Assembly: GCA_030432565.1 (NCBI GenBank)
Contig: JAUIGV010000024.1
Coordinates: 18,026-82,025, forward strand
Length of the DNA stretch: 64,000 nt
Origin: Verrucomicrobiia bacterium
GTDB lineage: Bacteria; Verrucomicrobiota; Verrucomicrobiia; Verrucomicrobiales; Akkermansiaceae
Direction: 5' to 3'
The notes under the pieces were generated by a model that saw nothing but the letters and a program-made list of their open reading frames with translations, was not told the DNA's origin and ran no database searches. Both the position numbers and the translations under genes were made by a program. Positions 1-10,758 of the stretch are shown here, in pieces (the stretch's first letter is position 1; the number at the start of each line of letters is the position of its first letter).

Positions 1-3000
1 GCAGAGACATCATCGAGACTTCCTTCGGCTTTAAAGGCGAGGCTGCTGAGGCGAACATCTGCTCCGTTTGCGGTCAGGGTGATTCGTTGGACCACGGTGT
101 CACTTGTGAAAGGGATGTTTTGAACGAGGGGCGATGCTCCGCCGGTTCGTTCGACGGTAAAGGAACTGGTGGTGCCGCCGAGAAGCCCGAAAGGTGAGGT
201 GGACTCCGAGGTCGGATGGGTGAAGGTGGCGGTGACGTTTTGATAGACCGCGCCGGTCAGGTTGGTGGCGGTCCATGAGCCGCCTGCCTTGACGGTGGTG
301 GAGCCGATGAGGACTTCGCCCTGGATGCCGGTGTCGCTGAAGATTTGCACGAGGCTGCCGGGTGGCACGGCATTGAGATCGGGAACGGTCCCGCTGGCCA
401 CGCCGGGGCTGTGGGTCCCGGTGGGAGCCGGCATGGAGTCATTGCCTCCGGCAAGAATGATGCCGCCTTCGAGATTCTCCGAGATTGAGTTATCGAGGAT
501 GGGGTTGGCCCGGGTGGTGGAGCCTGAAACGAGAACGCCACGGCCGGTGTTGGCGATGATGGTATTGCCGGCCGGGAAAGTGATCGCACTTCCGGCGGAT
601 GGGGTGGTAATGCCGGCCGCCCCTGCGACAAAAGGCCCGCCGATACGGTTGCCGCTTGCTCCATTTTCGAGAAGGATGCCGTGCTCGATCTGGGCGTAGC
701 TTTCATCGAACGAACTCAGAACTTTTCCACCCTTGGTGATCCCAATGAAGTTGGAGTGGGCACGGTTGGCGAGAGTGCCTGACCCGCTGAATTGGATGCC
801 GTGGGTTCCATTGGCGAGGCATTCATTTCCGGAGACGGCAGCGGGCCCGCCGATGAGATTGAGAGAGGAATTTTCGAGGAGGATTCCAGCCCCGGTGCAG
901 AAACTCACAGTGTTCCCGGCGATGGTGTTTTCATTGCTTTCAAAGAGGGCGATGCCGTGGCCGGAACCTGCGGGGCCGTTAATCCCTTCGATGGTATTGG
1001 CGAGGGCACCCGGGAGGCCGATTTGGTTTTCGCTGGAACCGACAAGAACAATCCCCGCAGCATTGCCGGGCCCGAAACTTCCGAGAAGATCGATGGCCTT
1101 GATTTGGTTGTGACTGGATTGGTCCAGGTAAATCCCGACCGGGCATCCGGAAACCGAGACCGGAGTGCTTCGATCTTCGCCCACGATAATGTGGCTGGCA
1201 TCGGAATCGATCAGGATCCCCACGCCATCAGGCACGGTGGTCGAGATGGGCTCCGAAGGCAAGGTGCCGAAGGTCGAGAAGCTGGTGTTTCGAATGGGAT
1301 TGCGGAGCAGTGGCGAGGTAAGGGTCATGCGGCTGTAGCGGAGGCCGGCGGTGGTGAAGCCGTCAATCCGGTTGCTGTCGATGGTGTAGAAGTCTTCGAT
1401 TAAGAAGAAGCCCCCACCTTTTGGCCCACGACCCAGCAAGCCTCCAATTTCGTTGATCCTGGCGTCATCGCTGATGAGGATGCCGGTGTCGCAACCGTTA
1501 ATAGCGCAGTTTTGAAGTTTGTTTTGTTCCGAGAAGACCTGGTCGGTTCCGACTCTGCCGCCGCAGGCTTCAAACCAGACTCCGGTTCCGAGAAGGTTGG
1601 TCATGCGGATGGTTTCGTTGAGCGGGCCGGAGAATTGGTTGCCGCCTCCGATCATGGGGCCGGGGCCACCGATGAGGTTGCTATGAGTTCCGTTGCGAAG
1701 GTGGATACCGTTGTTTACCCGGGTTTCGGGGCCCGTGCCATTGTTTCCACCCATGGAAATTCCAAGCAGGGTGTTGTTGATGGTGGTGTTACCATCAATG
1801 AGAATCCCGGTCTCCTCACAAGAGAGAATGGATAATTCAGAGTTGAATTCGAGGTTGCCGATCAGGTTTGAGGATGCGCCGTTGAGGAGGGTAAGTCCGT
1901 TGCCCATGACCCTTTGCTGGCTGGCGGTAAATCCGCCGATGAAGGTGCCGTCGATTTGGTTGGAATCGCATTCGCCATCGAGGATGATGCCACCGCCGAG
2001 ATCGTTGGCGAGGATGTTGGTGAAGTCTTCGGTGGGCGAGCTCCCGAAGTTGAATTTGGTGACTTCGAGGAAGGTGCCGATGCGGTTGTTGGTGCAGTTT
2101 CCGGTGAGTCGGATGGAGGCCCCGGTGTTGGGGTCGACGAGGGGGGCAATATCGTCGATAAAATCCTGAATACCGCTTCGCACCGAGAGGATGGAGTTGA
2201 AGGATGTGTCCTGCAGGACGATGCCATCGCCCTGGTTGCCATGGACACTGACTCCGGTAATGAGGGTTTGGGAGGTGCCGGCTTCGAGAAGGATTCCGGG
2301 GCCGTTGTTGTCGGTGATGATGGTGAAGAAGAGCTTCTGGCGGGGGAAGGTGTTGGTGTTCGGAGGGAGGCGGTAGGGGTGGCCGATGGTGTTGTCGAAG
2401 GTGCCGGCGCCGGTGATTTTGACCCCGCCCAGGGTGTTGTTGGAGATGAACTTGGCAATGACGTGATTGCTGGAGGCTCCATCATCGATCAGGAGGCCGA
2501 GCTTTTGACAATCGCGCACGGCGGGTGACACCGAGACCATACCGGCGTCGGTGAAGACCGAGCTGGGGTCGTTGTAGAAGGCGTTGTAGAGAGTAGCGCT
2601 GCCGGAGAGATGAATGCCGTCTTCCGAGCAGATGCTGACATCGCACTGTTTGGAGAAGCGGTTTCGCGTGGCACCGTCTTCAAGCAGAATGCCTGTTCCG
2701 GTGACATTCGTGATGGAAAAGTCTTCGAAGAGGTTTTCGCTGGCGCCATCGAACACGTGGACGGCCGTGGCGCCGGTGGTGTCAATTTGGACGTTTTGGA
2801 ATTGGTTGTAATTGGAGTTGCCCGAGACGTTGATCGCCCGTCCGCCGACTTGCAGAATTTCGATGTTTTGGAGGGAGTTGTGATCGCACTGATTGTCGAC
2901 ATAAATGCCATCGCCTCCGGCCCCGCTGATTGTGACATCGGTGATTGAGGCTCCCCTGGATTCGTTGGTGATACGAATGCCTTCGCCGGAGAATCCGGTG

Positions 3001-3917
3001 AGAATGACATCGCGAATTTCGACATCACTCGAGCCATCGATGACGAAGCCATCGGTTCCGGCGGGAGTGCCCGAGCCATTAATGGTGATTCCGTCGAGCC
3101 AGAATCGGTCGGCGCTGTCGATGGCGGGAAGGGCTTCGTTGATCGCGAAGGGACCCGCCCCGAGTTCGCTCGAAATACGAATGGTGTCCCGCTGTCCGGC
3201 ACCGCCAGTGCTCCCGCTGACATGATCAACTTCACGACGCGTGCCGCCGGGCTCGTCGTTGGTGTGTTGTTCGATGGGGCGGCCCAGACCTCCATTGGCA
3301 ATGAGGAAGGCTTCCTTGATGCTGATTTCACCGTCGGGGGAGTTGGACATGTCACCGCGGGTAATGGTGATGCGACTGTGTCCGGAAGGGTAACTGCGGA
3401 CTTCATCGGTCGGGCGCACCACGGTAAAAGTGAAGGCCGGTCCGGCTTCGTCGTTTGCCTTGATTTGGAGGGTATGATTTCCGGCGTTGAGGGCAGGGAG
3501 AAACGCGGTGATTTGTCCGGGTCGGGACTGGAGAATCTCGACGGTTGTCAAACCATCGACGATGGCGCTCATTCGCTCCGCGCTGTTGGCGACGTCAATG
3601 ATGATGGATCGGTTTTGGCCGATGGTAACTTCGGGGATGCCGCCGGTGCCGGCTTGGCTGGGTCGCATCGCAATGACCGAGGGAGGGACGGGCATGGTAA
3701 GTTTGCCTTCGTCTCCGAGCGAAGAAGAGCGTGCGGTTTGCGGGCCGCCGGGAGTTTCTGCTCCTCCCTTGGTGAGACAGACGAAGGCCTGGCTGGTGTT
3801 AAAGGTCGAACGAAAACTTGCGGCGGAGGGGATTGTGAAGCGGATCTGGGTGGGGGTGACCGAAAATTGTGTGATGGGCAGTTCGGCGGCGATGTCTCCC
3901 GAAGTCGTATTGAAGCT
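1..3917 (-). CDS. C-terminal part of a giant secreted beta-helix protein (partial, beyond an in-frame stop)
   Basis: The minus-strand frame that ends at the TGA at 3918-3920 stays open from there to base 1, over 1300 codons, and leaves the window. I translated most of it. It first completes a TIG-like domain, then an Ig-like segment, then a stretch with SIKEAFLIAN that resembles the CSLREA-type start of beta-helix proteins. After that come dozens of short coils of the form N.IGG and GI.L......N, typical of right-handed parallel beta-helices. The last visible part, near 1-450, looks like an Ig-like domain again. The first in-frame ATG after the stop is at 3695, but nothing suggests a real re-start or signal peptide there. 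I read this as the rest of the gene that begins at 5729. The opposite strand carries a 794-codon open frame at 3222-5606 that is only a shadow. Confidence 0.8.
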
Positions 3918-5729
3918 TCAGAGGGAAAGAGTGAGGCCCTCGGTGGAGGAGCCAAAATTTCCCCCGCGAACGACCACATTGGTGCCTTCGTGGATGGTAT
4001 TGGGAGAGACCCTGGTGATGAAGGGGGAGAAGGGATTTCCGACCACGATGAAGGAGCGTTCGACGGCCTGGGTGCGGTCGCGGAGCAGCCCGGCGGTGCG
4101 TTCGACGGCCTGGAGTCCGCTGCTAACCTTGCCGAGGACGTCGAAGGTTTTGGCGATGACTTTGCCGGCGCGTGCGGCAATCTTCGCGGAGCTGGCATCG
4201 CTGATCGCAGTCGCGTAAAGGGTCTTCATGGTGCTGGTGGCGGCCGACTTTGCAATGTCGAGGAAGGTGGCGGCATCGAGATTTTCCCGACCCCGATAGA
4301 CGGAAAGCGTTTTAGCGAGACTGGTATTGAGATTGTAGATGAACTCACCGTCGACTCCGAGGATATCCCCGACGCTGGCGAACGCGCCAACCGCGTCGAT
4401 GGCGGCGATCATCACATTACCGGCGAGGGAAAAGGCCCACTGGGAGTTGGGATCAACGGCGTTGAGCAGGTCGCTCTGTTGATTCAAGCCGAGAGCGATG
4501 TTTCCACTGTAGGACTGGACGAGATAAATTTCAGGAATGCGCCTGTCGATGCGGAATTCGGTGGTTTTTGGGGGTTCCAAATCCAGACCGGTCCGGGATT
4601 TAATGAGGCCGGTGGAAAGCTCAAAAACCTCGTTGGCGAGAGTGGCCAGGAGATCGATTTTGGAGCTGAGCAGTTCGGCCCGGGCAAATCCGGTTTGGAG
4701 GGGGACGGAGTTGGCGGGGACGACGGGAGAGAGGCCCTCAAGATCTTGAATGTCGGCGAGGCCATTCGGGAAGCTTTGCGGATTGACCCGAAAGAGTTCC
4801 ATACTCCAGTCCAAGGAATTTCGGCTGGTAGTACGAGAGTTGTCAAAGATGAGAAAATCGTCTTTACGCTGCGGGTCGGCTTTGATGGTGCTGTCAAAGA
4901 CGGTGGGGACGCCCGGGATGTTGGCTTCCCGGAGTTTGACGTCGGCCAGGCTTGCCGGGAGTTCCTTGAAGCCCTGGGGAGCGGGCGGAGTCATCGCGAT
5001 GACGGATTCGATGAGCGAAATGAGGGGAGGATCGAAGCGGGCGTCGTCGAGGTAGTCCCGGCTTTCCTGCGCGGCTTCCGAAATGACCGTGACGAGGGCG
5101 GCGGTATCGGGATCGGAGGAGAGGTTGTTGCGAAGGTTGGCAAAGTCGGCGGGGTCACGGCGACCGCTCATCGGGTTGTTGAGGACCATGGCCAGGGCGG
5201 TGGTTTGTGCTGTAACGGTGGCAGTGGTATCGCCATCGACGACAGTGCCGAGGAAGGTCGACGGTTGGCCGTCTTTGAAGATCCAGATGGTGACGGGGCG
5301 TCCGGTGATGACCTTGGCGGTGAAGGTTCCGTTGACGGCAGTTGTGCTTTCCTGGTCTCCCGAGATGATGGTGTAATTTTGGGCGGAAACTCCTGGTGGG
5401 GGAGTGAAGGTGCCGGAGATGTTTCGATAGATGGAAAGTGGAAGGGGATAGGCGATGGGATTTCCACCATCGGTCACCTCCACGATGCCGCTGACGATGT
5501 TGGCTGGAATATTGAAGCGGATTGCATCATTGGTGGCGGAGGAAACGGTAATGTTGATTCCTCCGACTTGGACAGTGGCCTGAGCGGGGTCAAAATTCCC
5601 GCTTAGAGTGATTTGAGTGCCTGGTAGTCCGGACAGGGGTGTCATATTGGTGATGACGGCCGCCTGACCGAAGTGGGTCAGAAAGAGGGCGAGGGCGGCA
5701 ATGATGGATTTGACCGAGATCACTTTCAT
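3918..5729 (-). CDS. N-terminal part of the same giant secreted TIG/beta-helix protein, ending at a premature TGA
   Basis: The start at 5729 is chosen because it gives a clean signal peptide (MKVISVKS, then a hydrophobic core ending FGQA before AVITN) and has GTAAGGGA just upstream. An ATG-less extension to 5888 has no such features. Visible order: signal peptide; a TIG/IPT-like domain (SGLPGTQITLSGNF); a beta domain; a long mostly helical region with EVFELSTG and KTLYATAISDASSAKIAARA; then the beginning of a second TIG-like domain (SPNTIHEGTNVVVRGGNF). That domain is cut in mid-strand by TGA at 3918-3920 and resumes in the same frame beyond it. The full protein would exceed 1900 residues. 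The likely role is a surface or extracellular adhesin-like or carbohydrate-binding protein; this is inference. It may be a pseudogene or a sequence error. Confidence 0.8.
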   Translation of the reverse strand: MKVISVKSIIAALALFLTHFGQAAVITNMTPLSGLPGTQITLSGNFDPAQATVQVGGINITVSSATNDAIRFNIPANIVSGIVEVTDGGNPIAYPLPLSIYRNISGTFTPPPGVSAQNYTIISGDQESTTAVNGTFTAKVITGRPVTIWIFKDGQPSTFLGTVVDGDTTATVTAQTTALAMVLNNPMSGRRDPADFANLRNNLSSDPDTAALVTVISEAAQESRDYLDDARFDPPLISLIESVIAMTPPAPQGFKELPASLADVKLREANIPGVPTVFDSTIKADPQRKDDFLIFDNSRTTSRNSLDWSMELFRVNPQSFPNGLADIQDLEGLSPVVPANSVPLQTGFARAELLSSKIDLLATLANEVFELSTGLIKSRTGLDLEPPKTTEFRIDRRIPEIYLVQSYSGNIALGLNQQSDLLNAVDPNSQWAFSLAGNVMIAAIDAVGAFASVGDILGVDGEFIYNLNTSLAKTLSVYRGRENLDAATFLDIAKSAATSTMKTLYATAISDASSAKIAARAGKVIAKTFDVLGKVSSGLQAVERTAGLLRDRTQAVERSFIVVGNPFSPFITRVSPNTIHEGTNVVVRGGNFGSSTEGLTLSL

Positions 5730-5868
5730 TCCCTTACAAGGGCTGGAATGATCTCGTTGGCCAAGTCTTAAAGAATATGCGGATAGGCTGGTTTGATGGG
5801 ATAAGGGCTTGATGGAGACGGGGTAAAAGGGAGTTATTTCTAACAATCGAACTAATTTGCAAAAGGTA

Positions 5869-6099
5869 TCAGCTGAAAAAAGCCACAATGAAGAGTGAGA
5901 TTATGAAAAGGAGGATGGCGAGGGCGATGGGGTTGCCGGTGGTGCGGAGTTGGGTTCCCTGGATGAGGGCTGGAGGAGCGTCGCGGATTTTGACGAGGTT
6001 ATTACGGGTGACGGCTTCCCTTGAGTGAATGAGGTTGTTGGTGAAGGAGAGGCCGATGGTGCCTTCTTTTTGACTGTTTTCAAAAGACAGACAAATCAC
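5869..6099 (-). CDS. Possible small membrane protein
   Basis: This 76-codon frame with a GTG start ends in a strong hydrophobic segment (PIALAILLFIISLFIVAFF) at the extreme C-terminus, as in tail-anchored or single-pass proteins. The preceding half is polar and has no motif I recognise. It lies just upstream of the giant TIG/beta-helix gene on the same strand. No convincing ribosome binding site is visible and a different frame here is also open, so it may not be real. Confidence 0.35.
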   Translation of the reverse strand: MICLSFENSQKEGTIGLSFTNNLIHSREAVTRNNLVKIRDAPPALIQGTQLRTTGNPIALAILLFIISLFIVAFFS

Positions 6100-6339
6100 A
6101 TCGGACTATTACTCCGAGTGGGCATCGATACGGGGTCTGATCGTATCAGCAGGAGTTGATTCATTTTGTTTTCTTATCATTCAAAACGGTCGTCACCTTG
6201 GCGGTTTCCACTCCCGCCTGACGAACCCATGTCATCCAGCAGTGGCGCAAACGATTTTTCTGTTGAACCGGGGTCACACGGATTCCCGTTGATTTTACAT
6301 CATGAGAGGGTCAGGATCTCCGGGAATAGTGAAAAAGAA

Positions 6340-7752
6340 ATGACTATGAAAGCCGGCGTTAAATTAACCATCTCGCTCATTTTAGAGCTGCTTATTTTGG
6401 TTGGCGGCCCGGCCCTTGCTCAAGCCGGTCCCGAAATCAAAGCCTTTCCCGGAGCGGAAGGCTGGGGGGCGGCCAGTAAAGGTGGGCGGGGTGGCCGCGT
6501 CATCAAGGTGACCAATTTAAATGCCGAGGGGCCGGGCAGTCTGGCAGATGCCTGTGCCGCCGAGGGCCCCCGCATCGTCATCTTCGAAGTCAGCGGGGTC
6601 ATTCGTAGTAATATCCGCATTACGAAACCATACCTCACCATTGCCGGCCAGACTGCTCCGGGCGCGGGGATCACCGTGGAAGGCGTCATCTCCAGCTATG
6701 ACTACGGTGTTCACGATATTATCATCCGGCATCTCCGCGTCCGTCCCCGTCGTGGTGTCGGTGCCGGGGGCGACTGCCTCCAGCTCGGCGGTCTTGGTCC
6801 AAAAAAATCTGGAACCTACAACATCATCCTCGATCACTTGTCCTTGAGCTGGGGCAATGACGAAATGATTGATCTCTATCATGCCCATGATGTGACGGTG
6901 CAATGGTGCACGATCGAGGAATCGGATGACAAGGGACACACCAAGGGGGCTCACAACTTCGGCTTGATTTCGGCTGCCGAGGACAACGGCGCCGTCTCGG
7001 TGCACCACAATCTTTGGGCTCATCATGCGCGCCGTGTTCCCTGCATGGCTCCCTACCGAGAAAATGCTGCAGGCGATTTTGCGAACAACCTGATCTATAA
7101 TTGTCGTGGCGGCTACGTCGACGACGGTCACGGGGCCCGGGCCAAAAGCCCCGTGAATCTGCATCGGAACTACTACCGGCGCGGGCCGCAGACGCAGGAC
7201 CGGATTTATCCCTATGCCTTGTCTCCGAATATGAGCTACTACGTGCGGGACAACTACTTCGAGGACTGGGGTTATCAGGGCCATCCCCGGCACTGGAAGT
7301 GGGGTGGGCCAAACCGTGCCCCCCGCTGGGTGCAGTTTAACAATAATGGCCGCGAGCTGAATTCCCCGGCCAAGACACCGAAGATCGAATTGGTCGATGC
7401 CAAGGAAGCCTTCAAGCTGGTTCTTGCCAAGGCCGGGTGCTGGCCCCGGGATCGGGTGACCCAGCGAAGCATTGACGAAGTCAAAAGTAAGACCGGCGCG
7501 TGGGGACGTAATGGTCCCCTCAAGCCCACTGACGAATGGTTTCTCGAGGGGCTCACTCCGGGCAGGGCTCCCACTGATTCCGATGGCGATGGAATGCCCG
7601 ATGCCTGGGAACAGTCACACAAGCTGGATTCCAAAGATCCCACCGATGCGAGTAATCTGGTCCCGGCCGGAAAATCCTTGCGAGACCGTCACCTGAAATA
7701 TTCCTACCTCGAATTCTATCTCAACGAACTGGCAGACAAAAGTGTCCGCTAG
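6340..7752 (+). CDS. Secreted pectate lyase-like polysaccharide lyase (PL1 type)
   Basis: The protein is exported by a signal peptide (MKAGVKLTISLILELLILVGG ending ALAQA) and begins with AFPGAEGWGAASKGGRGG, the typical opening of bacterial PL1 pectate lyases. The beta-helix core follows with LTIAGQTAPGAGITVEG, IIIRHLRVRPR, DHLSLSWGNDE and HHNLWAHHARRVPCM, the conserved pectate lyase strands. It is expected to cleave polygalacturonate or a related uronate polymer by beta-elimination outside the cytoplasm. The C-terminus carries DSDGDGMPDAWE, a calcium-binding thrombospondin type-3-like loop, then YSYLEFYLN. The start is ATG 6340 or 6346; earlier codons back to 6166 look non-coding. It stands alone, with a sulfatase and peptidases nearby on other transcripts. 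Confidence 0.9.
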   Translation: MTMKAGVKLTISLILELLILVGGPALAQAGPEIKAFPGAEGWGAASKGGRGGRVIKVTNLNAEGPGSLADACAAEGPRIVIFEVSGVIRSNIRITKPYLTIAGQTAPGAGITVEGVISSYDYGVHDIIIRHLRVRPRRGVGAGGDCLQLGGLGPKKSGTYNIILDHLSLSWGNDEMIDLYHAHDVTVQWCTIEESDDKGHTKGAHNFGLISAAEDNGAVSVHHNLWAHHARRVPCMAPYRENAAGDFANNLIYNCRGGYVDDGHGARAKSPVNLHRNYYRRGPQTQDRIYPYALSPNMSYYVRDNYFEDWGYQGHPRHWKWGGPNRAPRWVQFNNNGRELNSPAKTPKIELVDAKEAFKLVLAKAGCWPRDRVTQRSIDEVKSKTGAWGRNGPLKPTDEWFLEGLTPGRAPTDSDGDGMPDAWEQSHKLDSKDPTDASNLVPAGKSLRDRHLKYSYLEFYLNELADKSVR

Positions 7753-8161
7753 GCGTCCCGGGTCCAGCCTTCGTTGGTTTTTGTTCCTCCTTGAAACCGA
7801 GGCGCCAGGCAAACAATACTGGTCATCTTTTTGGTTTGCCGGGACCAGGGTTGATCTTCCCAGGAACATCATTGCCAAAATCCCAAAAGGAATGATGAAG
7901 AAAACTTTAAAAATGCACCTGGTGCTCTTTATCCACTCTCATTCTCCCGGCAACCCGATTTGATCCTGCCGCGACTCAACGACACCCAAAACACAACGCG
8001 CCGACAAAGGGGCCTGATGCGAATGGCTCATGAGAGGACCCTTGCGCAGGCAAATTCCAAGCAATCACAGGCTGCATTGGAACGACTAAAAATTGGGTGG
8101 AACGATCAGTTGAATCAGTCGAGGTTAGCTTGTATGTAAAACCCGGCCCTACCCCTATCCA
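7753..8161. other. Intergenic, 409 bp, with an orphan signal-peptide-like mini-ORF
   Basis: No full gene is visible. At 7892-7963 on the plus strand a good site (AAAAGGA) precedes ATGATG and a 24-codon frame reading MMKKTLKMHLVLFIHS, which looks like the beginning of an exported protein and then stops. It may be the stub of a lost gene or a chance match. Confidence 0.3.
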
Positions 8162-10573
8162 ATGATCTTTCCTGGCAGCACCTACCACGCCCTGATTTCC
8201 CTCGCCTTCGGGCTCACGTTTGGTGGAATGAGCACTCTGGCCGGGGAGAACCCGAGCCAGGTCAAGGTCACCTACCTCCGGGATGACGGCAAGAAGTTCG
8301 CCGATCCCGCGGGAGGTCCCCGTTTTGTCCAAGGCGAGGTCAGCTCCGGCAACTTCGCCTTCATGCCGAGCCTTCTGCCAAATCCCTCCGTGGTCCTGTT
8401 CGACATGAGCAACGTAATCGGGGGCAGGCCGGAAGTCTTCATCCCCGATTCCGGGCAGATTCTCGGGATCTTCACGGACCCGCTTTTTCCACAGCCGGGC
8501 AAGTTTAGCATCAATTTGCCCATTGAGCCGACCGGGGCGTGGCTCGACGTCGACCACGATGGCGTGAAGGAGCAGGGCATCCAGATCTATTCACTAAAGG
8601 TCGGATCAAACCTGTTTGGGAACTCCCACCTGCAGCAGATGGAGCAGGAGGCATTCGTTCAGTCCTACCTGACGGATTTTGTCACGGGCGAGATTACCGA
8701 GGGCATCTTCCTGCTCTTCGCACCCGATGACCGCCAAGACTTCCCCGCCGCGCCCGGGAACGATGGTGTCTGGTTCAGCGGGGACGAACCAACCGTCACC
8801 CTTCCCGCCGGATATAGTTTGGCCACCCTGCCCCCGGATGGTCCCATTACCCTCGACTGTTCACCCCGCTTGACCATGGGCATTTTGGAGCGTGCGGAGA
8901 CGGAGTCCCCGGATTTCTCAGCGCAGGGCATCTTGAAGAGCTTCCATTCCCTGATCGACATCCTCGGTGAGCGCTATGCCTACACCGACCTGCGCCAACT
9001 GGACTGGGAGACCATTCGCGCCGCTTACCTTCCGCGCGTCAAGAAGGCCAATGCCGAAGATGATATGGCTGCCTACTACGTTTTGCTCCATGAGTTGGCG
9101 GTGTCCTTGGGCGATACCCATGTCGTTGCCACCACAAAGAACCTGGCCCTCAGTCGCGCGCTCTATCAAGGGGCGCAAAAGACGGCCACGGTTGGTGCCG
9201 ATGTGTTCGCTGTTTGGGGTGAAGATGACGAGTTGCCCGGTGCGCGCATCCAGGTTCTGAGCGTGGGTGAGAAGTCACCTGCCCAAAAGGCAGGGTGGGT
9301 GCCCGGGACCGAGATTCTCTCGATCGACGGTGAGCCCATCGCCGACCGGGTGGCGGCTGTTCGCCTGCCGGTTGGAATCGGCACGGAGACCGTGCGATTG
9401 GACGGTCAGGCGAGGAACGTGCTCAACTTCGAAGAGGGCCAGGAGGTTACCATCGAGTTCCGGCTGCCAGGATCCTCCGACACCCAGTCGGTGACCATGA
9501 CTGCCGGTTCCTACCCGAAAGGCGGTAGCACACCTCCGTCGGCAGTGCGGAATCCGGTGAGTTTCCGACAGATCGAGGACTACGGGCTGGTGCGTTGGGG
9601 TGACTTTCTCCACTACATTCTCCCGAAACTCGCAGTGTTGGAGGAGGCACTCTCGGTGGAGCAGGGGCGTGCCTCCGGGGGAATCATCATCGATTTGAGA
9701 GGAAACAGCGGCGGCTGGGTCGCCCTTTACGAGACCATGGCCTCTTACTTTTTCACTGCCGAGAATCCCATGCCGGTTGGTATTTTCGACGAGTACTTTT
9801 TCGACGCGTCGCAGGGCAAAAGGGTGAAGGTCTATTCTCCCGACTACAAGATCAGCGCGCCCAATCCCGACCATGCCTACAGTGGTCCGGTGGTCGTGCT
9901 GGTGGACCAGACCAGCGCGAGCGCGGCCGAGTATTTCAGCCAGCACCTGCAACAACTCAAACGGGCAACCATCATCGGCCAGTATCCTACCAGCGGTGCG
10001 GGGGGGAGTGTGGAGCGGGTCACCATGCCTGCCGGAATCTTATTTCAATTCACTCAGGGCGGAACTTTCTTCGCTGGCACCCGCACGCCAAACCTCGAAG
10101 CCAAAGGTGTCAGACCCGATGTTCGAGTTCCGGCCACCCTCAAGACGGAGCTCGCCAAGATCCGGGGCGAGGATCCGGTGCTCGATGCGGCCATCGCCTT
10201 TCTGGATGAACACTCCGACCGCCTCGTTGGTACTACCTGGCGCTGGACTGCAAACATCGAAATGCCTTCGCTTAAAGAGTCACCCGTGAAGGGAGACGGC
10301 ATCTACGAAATCACCTTCAACCGCGACGGAACCCTTTCCGTCACCGCCGATGCCAATCGCGCCACCGGCACCTACGAACGGAAGGGGTATGACCAAATAA
10401 GTATTTCTGTGGAGACATCGACCTTGGCACTGGGGCCGCCTGAATCTCTCGGTGAATCATTCCTGGCTTCCCTTGGTGAGGTTACCGGCTTCGCCTTTGA
10501 CAGCCGGCGACTGGCTTTAATATTCCCAAAGTCCGGAAACGAGTCCTTCCTGATGTTCGAGGCGGCAGAGTGA
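8162..10573 (+). CDS. Secreted S41-family peptidase with PDZ domain
   Basis: This 803-residue exported protein has an N-terminal hydrophobic leader, a unique region of about 250 residues, then an S41 tail-processing-protease module. A helical part ends with GDTHVVA (His about 320), a PDZ-like segment covers about 360-400 (SPAQKAGWVPGTEILSIDGE), and the catalytic core has GGIIIDLRGNSGGW and VDQTSASAAEYF (Ser about 585). Where CtpA/Prc peptidases have a lysine in an FGKG-like turn, this protein reads TSGAGGS. The early GDTH histidine instead matches the Ser-His-Glu arrangement of the tricorn/IRBP-like S41 branch. The C-terminal 100 residues form a small beta domain with a GTYERKG repeat-like pattern. 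It likely degrades or trims proteins outside the cytoplasm; the substrate is unknown. The start is uncertain, with ATG 8228 as the alternative. Confidence 0.85.
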   Translation: MIFPGSTYHALISLAFGLTFGGMSTLAGENPSQVKVTYLRDDGKKFADPAGGPRFVQGEVSSGNFAFMPSLLPNPSVVLFDMSNVIGGRPEVFIPDSGQILGIFTDPLFPQPGKFSINLPIEPTGAWLDVDHDGVKEQGIQIYSLKVGSNLFGNSHLQQMEQEAFVQSYLTDFVTGEITEGIFLLFAPDDRQDFPAAPGNDGVWFSGDEPTVTLPAGYSLATLPPDGPITLDCSPRLTMGILERAETESPDFSAQGILKSFHSLIDILGERYAYTDLRQLDWETIRAAYLPRVKKANAEDDMAAYYVLLHELAVSLGDTHVVATTKNLALSRALYQGAQKTATVGADVFAVWGEDDELPGARIQVLSVGEKSPAQKAGWVPGTEILSIDGEPIADRVAAVRLPVGIGTETVRLDGQARNVLNFEEGQEVTIEFRLPGSSDTQSVTMTAGSYPKGGSTPPSAVRNPVSFRQIEDYGLVRWGDFLHYILPKLAVLEEALSVEQGRASGGIIIDLRGNSGGWVALYETMASYFFTAENPMPVGIFDEYFFDASQGKRVKVYSPDYKISAPNPDHAYSGPVVVLVDQTSASAAEYFSQHLQQLKRATIIGQYPTSGAGGSVERVTMPAGILFQFTQGGTFFAGTRTPNLEAKGVRPDVRVPATLKTELAKIRGEDPVLDAAIAFLDEHSDRLVGTTWRWTANIEMPSLKESPVKGDGIYEITFNRDGTLSVTADANRATGTYERKGYDQISISVETSTLALGPPESLGESFLASLGEVTGFAFDSRRLALIFPKSGNESFLMFEAAE

Positions 10574-10758
10574 TTCCAGGTTGCGTTCTTGATTTATTGA
10601 AGTTCGTATCACAAAGCTCTGCCTCACAGAGAGATCACCCCGCCAATTCCAGCGGTTCGTTTTGTTCCTTGGATAGATATCGAAGGGGGTCGATTTTTTA
10701 ATGCGCCGTCGCAAATGACAGGCTTGCTTCAGGGCGCCGCTCCGTTCGATCATACGTC

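Noticed and set aside
792..2528. Open frames on the plus strand of about 110-200 codons
   Set aside because: Same antisense shadow effect of the beta-helix gene; the minus-strand frame shows repeated N.IGG coils.
3918..3920. TGA read as selenocysteine or as Trp
   Set aside because: Other genes here end in TGA as a normal stop, the TIG domain needs no Cys or Trp at that place, and no selenocysteine insertion element or sel gene is visible. The YedF-like gene alone is not enough.
3222..5606. 794-codon open frame on the plus strand
   Set aside because: It is antisense to the TIG/beta-helix gene, has no signal peptide or recognisable domain, and is low-complexity G/D/E-rich. The minus strand has a signal peptide and domain structure.
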